From positions 1 to 64,000 of the forward strand of contig JAOARW010000088.1 of assembly GCA_025210475.1 (NCBI GenBank): DNA of 64,000 nucleotides. Direction: 5' to 3'. Shown here in pieces: positions 8,100-15,312 of this stretch; positions within the stretch are counted from its first letter, which is position 1, and every line of letters starts with the position of its first letter. The notes beneath the pieces are model-generated. The model searched no databases. It saw nothing but the letters and a program-made list of their open reading frames with translations, and had not been told where the DNA came from. The position numbers and the translations under genes were made by a program. The stretch comes from Carboxylicivirga sp. Lineage in GTDB: Bacteria; Bacteroidota; Bacteroidia; Bacteroidales; Marinilabiliaceae.

Positions 8100-10469
8100 A
8101 TGGAAAACAAGGATTTCAAAAAGGTTAATTGCAGCATCTGCAAAATACCATTCAAAACATATTTAAGCTTTCAGGGTCTGATTAAAGACATTGAAGCAAT
8201 TGAAAAGGATGATAGCCATGCCATGCAAAGTACTGCTCAGCATGTTTTAAGCGAGGTGAAAAAAGTTCCCGAACTATTAGGCAATGATGTAAGTGAAAAA
8301 ACACTGAAACAACATGCGGAACTCGTAAAGAAGTTAATGCTTTTTACCTTTAATCCACTTTTGGATGAGATAGACCTGAGTGCTGCCTGGAAGCCTTTCG
8401 ACCGTACCACACAAATTCATGCAACATCGGCTTACCAGAAGCAATTGGGCGGGGAGCATATGGTGGTTGAAATGGCGAAGGATATTGATGTTAATTTGAT
8501 GATGGTGACCGTACTTTATCAAGCCTATTTCATCATACTTGATCGTTATTTTAACTTAGATATACCCATTGACCTGCCGTTTACTTTAAAACTCACCAAT
8601 TCCGAAAATGGTCAGGTTAAGTTTTTTAACAAGCGCTTTAACTCCAAATATATAACGATTAACACAACGGCCGATATAGCGCCATTAAGCGAAGAGCAAA
8701 TAAAACTGTTGTTTGATAATGACCACAATCTGGATTTATGGAATGAAATTATTCCTCTCGATAAATTCGAATTTAGTGGGTTTCTGCAGTTTTCCTATTA
8801 CGATGTAAGTCGTGATTATGTAATTTCAGAGATGAAATCTGACCTGATACGAAAAGAGACCATTATTTCCAGGGAAGGTTACCTGCGCATAAAGGATAAG
8901 ATTCGAACACTGATTGAAAATCCCAATGCCGAGTTTGGGATGGCGGCCAATTATGGCTTTGAAACCAATCTGAACCAGAACTTTATTTGGAATACCATTG
9001 TGCCAAAAGATGTGCTTGATTGTCATGATTACCAAGGTAGTATGTACGAAAAAGCTTTTCTGGAACAGCGCATGGTTCTAACCAATGATTTCGAAAAAGA
9101 AGAGAAGAACAATGTGGTGGAGGCTTTTCTGGCACAAGGCATCAGAAGTCATGCAGTGGTGCCATTGGTATTGGAAGGCGAGGTAATGGGAATGCTGGAG
9201 TTTGGCTGTAAAAAACCAGGCGGAATCACCATGCTTCAATTAAAGTTGCTGCACGATTTATTCCCTGTATTTGCTTTGGCAATGAAGCGTTCCAAGGAAG
9301 ATTGGGACGATTTAATCCGTTCAGTCATTCAGGAAGAATTTACAGCCATTCACCCTACTGTTGAGTGGCGGTTTAGGGAAGCGGCTTCTAAATTGATTAA
9401 CCGTGAGTTTGAGAGTTCGACCCTGGATCCTATAGTTTTTCCAGAGGTCATTCCAATTTATGGAGCTTCCGATATTCGGGGTTCTTCCGTTGAGCGGAAC
9501 CATGCCATTCGCGAGGATTTAAAAGAGCAGTTGTTAGCTGCTTCATCCATCCTGCAACGACAGGATCTTTTAGGCGATGTGCCGCTGATTAACGATTTGC
9601 GATTTGTTATCGAAACTCACCTGAAAACGGTTTCCAAGGGGCTTAAGGCCGGCGATGAAGTGGTGATTGTGGATTTTCTGAAAAAGGAAATTGATCCATT
9701 ACTGATGCTATTGAAAAGGCGCTTCCCCGAGTTGGAAAAACAGATCGATACCTATTGTGAAATGTTGGACCCTGAGCTGGGCGTCTTATATAAAAAACGG
9801 AAAGATTTTGAGGATAGTCTGACCATGATTAATGACAAGGTGAGTGAGATTATTGATGTGGAGCAGGTCAATGCCCAACGGGTTTTTCCGCATTACTTTG
9901 AGAAATACCGCACCGACGGAATAGAATACAATGCCTACATTGGTCAGTCGATGGTGAAGGATTTGGAATACAGTGATATTTACCTTAAAAACCTTCGTTT
10001 GTGGCAATTGCTGGTAATGGTTAAAGTGGCACGGACCGTTAAAAAGATACAGCCCTCGCTTAAAACCAAGCTGGATATCACCCAACTTATTTTGGTACAT
10101 TCCAATCCATTAAGCATCGCCTTCAGGCAGGATGAGAAGAAGTTTGATGTGGCTGGTGCATACAATATCCGCTATGAAATTACAAAGAAGCGTATTGATA
10201 AAGCTTTGGTGAAAGGCACCAAGGAGCGTGTGACACAGGTGGGTAAAATTGCCATTGTTTATTCCCATGCCGATGAAATTACCGAATACAAGCGTTACAT
10301 TGATTATTTGGCAGGTCAGGGAATGATCAAGCCTCAGATTGAAGATTTGGAACTTGAAGATTTAAAAGGTGCTTCAGGCCTAAAGGCAATGCGTATTGAG
10401 GTAGATTTTAATGGTACGGTTGAAAAGGAGTGGAGTGAGAATTTATATGAAGAGGTAGTTGGCAAGTAA
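8100..10469 (+). CDS. GAF-domain protein next to polyphosphate kinase
   Basis: This 789-residue soluble protein has no signal peptide or membrane segment. A GAF domain is recognisable at about 250-400: catalytic-like DLIRKETIISREG precedes it, and AFLAQGIRSHAVVPLVLEG and GEVMGMLEFGCKKPGGIT are its core strands. The remaining two-thirds are helix-rich and not assigned to a family by me. The N-terminus has a CxxC pair (NCSICKIPF) near residue 12. The gene ends 21 nt before ppk1 on the same strand, so co-transcription and a role in sensing a small molecule for polyphosphate control are reasonable inferences, not shown facts. Similar long GAF proteins are familiar in Bacteroidota. Confidence 0.8.
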   Translation: MENKDFKKVNCSICKIPFKTYLSFQGLIKDIEAIEKDDSHAMQSTAQHVLSEVKKVPELLGNDVSEKTLKQHAELVKKLMLFTFNPLLDEIDLSAAWKPFDRTTQIHATSAYQKQLGGEHMVVEMAKDIDVNLMMVTVLYQAYFIILDRYFNLDIPIDLPFTLKLTNSENGQVKFFNKRFNSKYITINTTADIAPLSEEQIKLLFDNDHNLDLWNEIIPLDKFEFSGFLQFSYYDVSRDYVISEMKSDLIRKETIISREGYLRIKDKIRTLIENPNAEFGMAANYGFETNLNQNFIWNTIVPKDVLDCHDYQGSMYEKAFLEQRMVLTNDFEKEEKNNVVEAFLAQGIRSHAVVPLVLEGEVMGMLEFGCKKPGGITMLQLKLLHDLFPVFALAMKRSKEDWDDLIRSVIQEEFTAIHPTVEWRFREAASKLINREFESSTLDPIVFPEVIPIYGASDIRGSSVERNHAIREDLKEQLLAASSILQRQDLLGDVPLINDLRFVIETHLKTVSKGLKAGDEVVIVDFLKKEIDPLLMLLKRRFPELEKQIDTYCEMLDPELGVLYKKRKDFEDSLTMINDKVSEIIDVEQVNAQRVFPHYFEKYRTDGIEYNAYIGQSMVKDLEYSDIYLKNLRLWQLLVMVKVARTVKKIQPSLKTKLDITQLILVHSNPLSIAFRQDEKKFDVAGAYNIRYEITKKRIDKALVKGTKERVTQVGKIAIVYSHADEITEYKRYIDYLAGQGMIKPQIEDLELEDLKGASGLKAMRIEVDFNGTVEKEWSENLYEEVVGK

Positions 10470-10490
10470 TCACGACATGTTTAAAAAATT

Positions 10491-12479
10491 ATGAAGTATA
10501 TTGACAGAGACCTCAGCTGGCTGGCTTTTAACGGGCGAATAATTCAAGAGGTAGCAAGCGGGAATGTGCCACTGATGGAACGACTGAAGTTTGTGGCCAT
10601 CTTTTCATCAAATCTGGAAGAGTTTTATAAGGTGCGGGTGGCCAGTCATCGCTTCGCACAAAAATATAAAGGTGATAAGCGAAATAAATATGGCTACCGG
10701 CCATCTTTTATTTTGCAACAGATCAACAATATTGTTAGTGAACAACAAGCCAAGTTGGGTCAGCTTTTTTATGATAAAATTGTAAAAGAGATGGCAGTTG
10801 AAGGCATTCACTTTTTATGTGGCGACATTGAAGGTGATGATGTGAAACTGATTGAAGGCTATTTCGATAAGCACCTTCAGGGGCACATCACATTGATGGA
10901 TATCACAGATAAGGACTCATTGGATCTGAAAAATCAAGCCATTTACCATTACATTGTTGCGTCGGATAAGCATTATTTATTGGAGCTGGACTATAAAAAA
11001 TGGGGGCGATTTATCACCTTATCCCAATCTGATGATGAAACCAGGATTATTCAGTTAGATGATATTTGCCGCAACAACATCCATAAAATTGTAGGAGAAC
11101 AGGCAGAGGTTTATGCCTTCAAGATATCGCGCGATGCGGAGTTGTACATCGATGAAGAACAGGATGAGAGCATCGTGAAGAAGATAAAAAAGAGTCTTAA
11201 GAAAAGAGATACAGGCCTGCCTTCGCGTTTGTTGTTTAATGAGAATATCCCGTTTAATTACATTAATAAACTTCGTAAGAAGCTCGATCTGGACATGACG
11301 AGTTTAATTCCGGGCGGACGCTATCATAATTATTACGATTTTTTTGCTTTCCCATCCTTTCCGGATAAGCCACATTTATACAACCAGCCGGAAGCCAGTC
11401 TTCCTTGTCCGCAATTGGACGATAGTAAGGATTGGTACCAGACGGTTAAGGCGAATAATGTGTTTTTAAGTTTCCCCTATCAGAAGTTTGATTACGTTAC
11501 CGATTTTCTGATGATGGCGGCCAACGATCCGCAGGTGGAAGAAATATATACTACACTGTACCGGGTTAGCAATACATCTGAGATAGGAGTAGCCCTTGAA
11601 AAAGCAGCATTGGCAGGTAAGAAAGTGTTTGTATTATCAGAGGTGTTAGCCCGCTTCGATGAAGAATCGAATATATACTGGGGTGAGCGGCTGGAGCAAG
11701 CCGGGGCTGAGGTGAAGTACGGCATTGACACCTATAAGGTACATGCCAAAACCTTTTTGGTTAAACGGCGCGAGGCAGATCAACTGGTTTCCTATGCCTA
11801 TCTGGGCACAGGTAATCTTAATGAAAAAACGGCTCGTATTTATGCGGATCATGGTATTTTATCGGCCGATAAGCGTTATACCGATGATTTGAATGAGGTA
11901 TTTAAATTCCTGATGGATACTAGCTATGAGCCATCGTTTAAGCATTTGTTGGTTGCCCCTTTTACACTTCGTTTGAAGGTTAATGAAGCCATCGATAATG
12001 CGGTTAAAAGGGCTAAAGCAGGGGAGAAATCAACACTGTATATCAAACTCAATAGCTTGGAGGATCCGGAGATGATCGATAAAATTCGCAAGGCGGCAGA
12101 TAAAGGTGTACAGTTTCAAATGGTGGTCAGAGGCGTGTGTTGTTTTCAGGCACAGAACCAAACACAAAAGAACAACGTCAAAATTGTTAGTGTGATTGAT
12201 AAATACCTCGAACATACCCGGATCTATTGGTTTGACGAGGAGCAGGTGTACCTGGCATCTGCCGACTGGATGACGCGTAACCTTTCCTCCAGGGTGGAAA
12301 TAGGTTTCCCGGTATGGGATGCAGCGGCCAAAGATTTGTTGTTGAAACAGATTCAATACCAGTTGAATGATGGTTTAAAAGGTCGGATTATCGATAATGA
12401 AATGAATAATCAATACGTTGAAGGAAACAATAAATTGCCTTCACAAGCGTATTTATATGAATTAGTTAGTAAATTGTAG
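10491..12479 (+). CDS. ppk1: Polyphosphate kinase 1
   Basis: This 662-residue enzyme polymerises the ATP gamma-phosphate into inorganic polyphosphate, reversibly. The N-terminal domain opens with DRDLSWLAFNGRIIQE and has MERLKFVAIFSSNLEEFYKV. The two catalytic phospholipase-D-like halves carry the phosphorylated histidine His418 in DTYKVHAKTFLV and the second histidine His575 in KYLEHTRIYWF. YLGTGNLNEKTARIYADHG and YLASADWMTRNLSSRVEIG are signature blocks. It is slightly shorter than the roughly 690-residue E. coli enzyme but complete. The neighbours are a GAF protein (21 nt upstream) and an HD-PycTM protein (124 nt downstream). Both catalytic histidines are present, so it should be active. 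Confidence 0.97.
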   Translation: MKYIDRDLSWLAFNGRIIQEVASGNVPLMERLKFVAIFSSNLEEFYKVRVASHRFAQKYKGDKRNKYGYRPSFILQQINNIVSEQQAKLGQLFYDKIVKEMAVEGIHFLCGDIEGDDVKLIEGYFDKHLQGHITLMDITDKDSLDLKNQAIYHYIVASDKHYLLELDYKKWGRFITLSQSDDETRIIQLDDICRNNIHKIVGEQAEVYAFKISRDAELYIDEEQDESIVKKIKKSLKKRDTGLPSRLLFNENIPFNYINKLRKKLDLDMTSLIPGGRYHNYYDFFAFPSFPDKPHLYNQPEASLPCPQLDDSKDWYQTVKANNVFLSFPYQKFDYVTDFLMMAANDPQVEEIYTTLYRVSNTSEIGVALEKAALAGKKVFVLSEVLARFDEESNIYWGERLEQAGAEVKYGIDTYKVHAKTFLVKRREADQLVSYAYLGTGNLNEKTARIYADHGILSADKRYTDDLNEVFKFLMDTSYEPSFKHLLVAPFTLRLKVNEAIDNAVKRAKAGEKSTLYIKLNSLEDPEMIDKIRKAADKGVQFQMVVRGVCCFQAQNQTQKNNVKIVSVIDKYLEHTRIYWFDEEQVYLASADWMTRNLSSRVEIGFPVWDAAAKDLLLKQIQYQLNDGLKGRIIDNEMNNQYVEGNNKLPSQAYLYELVSKL

Positions 12480-12603
12480 ATGTAAATAATCAACAATTGA
12501 CCGGGATTTGAATCAGGGCATTGAAAGCGGGCGAAAGGCCAATATTCTTTTAATGTTTCAGATTACAATCATCGGTATTTAATGAGCTTTATAATTAGAT
12601 AAT

Positions 12604-13815
12604 ATGGACAATGCTTCATGGACTTTATTGGTGACGGAATGTATGCCAATAGCTGAAGACAAAATAAAAAAGCACCAGGAAAGTGAGCACAGCTTTCATA
12701 ACTGGGAACATACTTTGAATGTGCTTAACTCGGTTACAGAAATTGGATCGAATACGCCTGAGATTGGTGAAAAAGAATTGGAAGGTTTGCAGTTAGCCGC
12801 TTTGTTTCATGATGCAACGGCTTGCGAAGAGATTAAAGGACATGAAGTAAAATCGGCTGCCTTTGCCCGACAGGTGTTGCAAGAAAAGAAATATGCCGAG
12901 GCTTCTATTCAGTTTGTAGAGCGATTAATATTGTGTACCAAATTAGGTGTTGTGCCGGCTGATATTTATGAACAGGCACTGAAAGATTCGGATCTTTCGC
13001 ACCTGAAAAACAATAATTACATCCGTGTTCAGTTTCTGAATCTTTACAAAGAGATTATTGCAGCCAAGGATAAAACACCTCAGCAATGGATTGAAGATTG
13101 CATCGTGTTTTTCGATCGACATGAATTCTATACAACTTATGCCAAAGAGAATTATCAGGAAGGTAAAGCCAAAAATCTTGAACGCCTGAAAGTCCTTGCT
13201 GAAAAAGAAATACTGACTTTGAGTGAATTGGAGAAGAGCACTGAAAAGAAGAAAAAGAAGAAGAAGGGTGGGGTAGAGAAACCCGATAAAGGTATCGAGA
13301 CCATGTTTCGTGTTACTTTACGTAATCACTTGAATTTAAGTCGAATTGCAGACGACAAAGCCAATACCCTGATCAGTGTAAACGGTATAATTATATCCAT
13401 TGTTTTATCAACGCTTTTTCCAAAACTGGATAACAATGCCTATCTGATGATTCCGGCCTTATCACTGGTGATTTTTAGTGTGGCCACAATTATTATCTCC
13501 ATCATCTCCACAATTCCACGTACTACTCACGGGCTGATGACACGTGAAGAAGTGAGCAATAAACGCGGTAACCTGATCTTCTTCGGAAACTTCCATAACA
13601 TGGCGCAGGGCGATTTTGAGTGGGGAGTTGAGGAACTGATGCAGGATAAAGATTACCTCTATAAAAGCCTGACAAGGGATTTATATTTTCTTGGAAAAGT
13701 GCTCAATAAAAAATACACTTATTTGCGTATGGGCTATCTCACCTTTGTGGTTGGTTTGTGTATTTCGATTATAGCGTTTGTGATTAGTATTCTACTACTT
13801 AATCACGGTGGATAG
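12604..13815 (+). CDS. HD phosphohydrolase fused to Pycsar-effector-like transmembrane domain (DUF5706-like)
   Basis: This 403-residue two-part protein has an N-terminal HD domain (about 1-200) with metal-ligand candidates His36 (HNWEHT), His69-Asp70 (ALFHDAT) and Asp130. HD domains hydrolyse phosphoesters, often of nucleotides. A lysine-rich linker (about 211-229, seven Lys in a row) leads to a membrane module with segments at about 255-272, 280-303 and 377-399. It contains RNHLNLSRIADDKANTLISV and later FFGNFHNMAQGDFEWGVEEL, which match the PycTM effector family that damages membranes when cyclic UMP/CMP binds in Pycsar phage defence. No cyclase gene lies beside it, so this may be a housekeeping relative. 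The gene starts 124 nt after ppk1. Confidence 0.8.
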   Translation: MDNASWTLLVTECMPIAEDKIKKHQESEHSFHNWEHTLNVLNSVTEIGSNTPEIGEKELEGLQLAALFHDATACEEIKGHEVKSAAFARQVLQEKKYAEASIQFVERLILCTKLGVVPADIYEQALKDSDLSHLKNNNYIRVQFLNLYKEIIAAKDKTPQQWIEDCIVFFDRHEFYTTYAKENYQEGKAKNLERLKVLAEKEILTLSELEKSTEKKKKKKKGGVEKPDKGIETMFRVTLRNHLNLSRIADDKANTLISVNGIIISIVLSTLFPKLDNNAYLMIPALSLVIFSVATIIISIISTIPRTTHGLMTREEVSNKRGNLIFFGNFHNMAQGDFEWGVEELMQDKDYLYKSLTRDLYFLGKVLNKKYTYLRMGYLTFVVGLCISIIAFVISILLLNHGG

Positions 13816-13890
13816 TATAGAAACGAGGGTAATCATACTTTAAGTTCAACCATCTTGTGTTCATTAAATACGTTAGGGGCTTTGTTATGA

Positions 13891-13973
13891 AAACCTCAAA
13901 GTGGTTTAACTTAATAACCCGAGATGAAATCTCGGGCATTCTGAAGTTATTTTATCGAATCCTGAAGGGATTC
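13891..13973. repeat. Cluster of short intergenic palindromes
   Basis: Three inverted repeats sit in 83 nt between convergent genes: AAACC/GGTTT (13891-13907), CCCGAGA-TGAAA-TCTCGGG (13918-13936) and GAATCC-TGAAG-GGATTC (13957-13973). None is followed by a convincing T-run. They may be mobile palindromic elements or RNA-processing sites; similar clusters occur at 26995, 53538 and 59405. Confidence 0.6.
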
Positions 13974-14014
13974 AACATGATTTGAGCACAGTTTTTATAA
14001 GTTCGAATTGTCGC

Positions 14015-15139
14015 TTAGCCTAATTGTTTTTGCGCAAAAGATTCGGCAACCAGCTCTAAATACTTCGGGGCATTTTCAATTGAATCATTCATGTTTAGAG
14101 CATATCGACTGGTTTCGTCCAGATAGTCAAAGGGCATTGTTTCTTGTTCCTGTGCCTTCAACTCGCTAAGACCACAAAAGACAGCCAGTTTCTGGGAGCT
14201 AAGGCTATCGATAATGCCTTTAATGACTTTGCCCGAAAAGGTTTGCTGATCGAGCTTACCTTCGCCGGTGATGACCCAATCAGCCCCTTTGATTTTGTCA
14301 TCGAAGTTAGCTGCAGCTTTTATCAGGTCGATGCCCGATTTAAGCTTAGCGCCTAAAAATGCAATGCTTCCGGCACCCAGCCCCCCGGCAGCACCACTAC
14401 CTTTTATATTCTGTAGATCAATGCCCATCTGCCTTTCAATTACCTGGTGATAATTGATCAGGCCATTATCTAGTCGTTTAACCATGTTTTTATCAGCACC
14501 TTTTTGAGGAGCATAAACAAATGCTGCCCCTTGAGGACCAAAGAGAGGATTATCCACATCGCACGCCACTTCAAAGCTCACCTGGTTTAAAAGTGGATGA
14601 ACCATGCTTGTATCGATGTGGGATAGTTTATTAAGATCGTTGCCAATACCACTTAATTCATTGTTGTTTACATCATAAAAACGATATCCCAGGGCCTTGG
14701 CCATGCCCAAACCACCATCGTTGGTAGCGCTGCCGCCAATGCCCAGCAGAATATGCTGAGCGCCTTTTTCCATGGCATCTTTTATCATTTCACCGGTTCC
14801 ATAGGTTGAAGTCAACAAGGGATTGAGCACATCTTTCTTTAGAAGTCGAATGCCTGATGCGGCCGACATTTCAATAAATGCCGTATGTCGATCAGCTGAT
14901 AGAAGGTAAGATGCCTCTATCGAACGGAAAAGCGGATCATTAAGCTTCAGTTCTACCAGTGAGCCATCCAAAAAATAGCGTAAGGCCTCAATGGTACCAT
15001 CGCCACCATCAGCCAGGGGACAACTTATAATATTAACATGGTCAACGTGTTTTCGGATGCCTCTTTCCACCACCTCACAAAACTCAATGCCGGTGAGCGA
15101 TCCTTTGAATTTATCTGGTGCAATTACTATTTTTTTCAT
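14015..15139 (-). CDS. Glycerate kinase (GlxK/GarK-type glycerate 2-kinase)
   Basis: This 374-residue type 1 glycerate kinase phosphorylates D-glycerate with ATP to feed lower glycolysis. The hallmark start KKIVIAPDKFKGSLTG is followed by CPLADGGDGTIEAL, the glycine-rich HILLGIGGSATNDGGLGMA and the late GSGAAGGLGAGSIAFLG and ADWVITGEGKLDQQTF. I chose the ATG at 15139 because homologues begin MKKIVIAPDKFKGS; an upstream TTG start (15184) would add an unlikely 15 residues. It follows the GH38 gene but is separated from it by a strong terminator. Its leader shares a 14-nt motif with the GT4 gene at 21226. Its presence is the main clue that glycerate is released by this locus. Confidence 0.93.
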   Translation of the reverse strand: MKKIVIAPDKFKGSLTGIEFCEVVERGIRKHVDHVNIISCPLADGGDGTIEALRYFLDGSLVELKLNDPLFRSIEASYLLSADRHTAFIEMSAASGIRLLKKDVLNPLLTSTYGTGEMIKDAMEKGAQHILLGIGGSATNDGGLGMAKALGYRFYDVNNNELSGIGNDLNKLSHIDTSMVHPLLNQVSFEVACDVDNPLFGPQGAAFVYAPQKGADKNMVKRLDNGLINYHQVIERQMGIDLQNIKGSGAAGGLGAGSIAFLGAKLKSGIDLIKAAANFDDKIKGADWVITGEGKLDQQTFSGKVIKGIIDSLSSQKLAVFCGLSELKAQEQETMPFDYLDETSRYALNMNDSIENAPKYLELVAESFAQKQLG

Positions 15140-15182
15140 GTGTTTATAATTTAGCAATATGCCGATAATCAGCGTAAATATC

Positions 15183-15196
15183 AATCATTCTCCTGT
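15183..15196 (-). promoter_or_regulatory. Leader motif shared with the GT4 gene (copy 1)
   Basis: On the plus strand this reads AATCATTCTCCTGT; on the sense (minus) strand ACAGGAGAATGATT, beginning 44 nt upstream of the glycerate kinase ATG. The identical 14-mer occurs at 21226-21239 upstream of the GT4 gene, and both genes also share AAACACATG at the start codon. A common regulatory or leader element is inferred. Confidence 0.45.
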
Positions 15197-15231
15197 GTAC
15201 GCAATTATTTGTTCTGGCCATGCCAGTTTCT

Positions 15232-15292
15232 AAAAAAAAACGGGACTCTTAACTCTAACCAATCACTTTCACAAAAAAATGTTAAGAGTCCC
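15232..15292 (-). terminator. Strong terminator after the GH38 gene
   Basis: A perfect 12-bp stem GGGACTCTTAAC/GTTAAGAGTCCC (15242-15253 with 15281-15292) has a 27-nt loop. On the minus strand it is followed by G and nine T. It lies 20 nt after the GH38 stop and upstream of the glycerate kinase gene, so it should end or attenuate the transcript from the upstream genes. Confidence 0.85.
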
Positions 15293-15312
15293 AATTTTAA
15301 AAAAAATATTTG

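Noticed and set aside
15140-15184. N-terminal extension of glycerate kinase from a TTG
   Set aside because: Homologues start at MKKIVIAPDKFKGS; the extra 15 residues are hydrophobic and not conserved in type.
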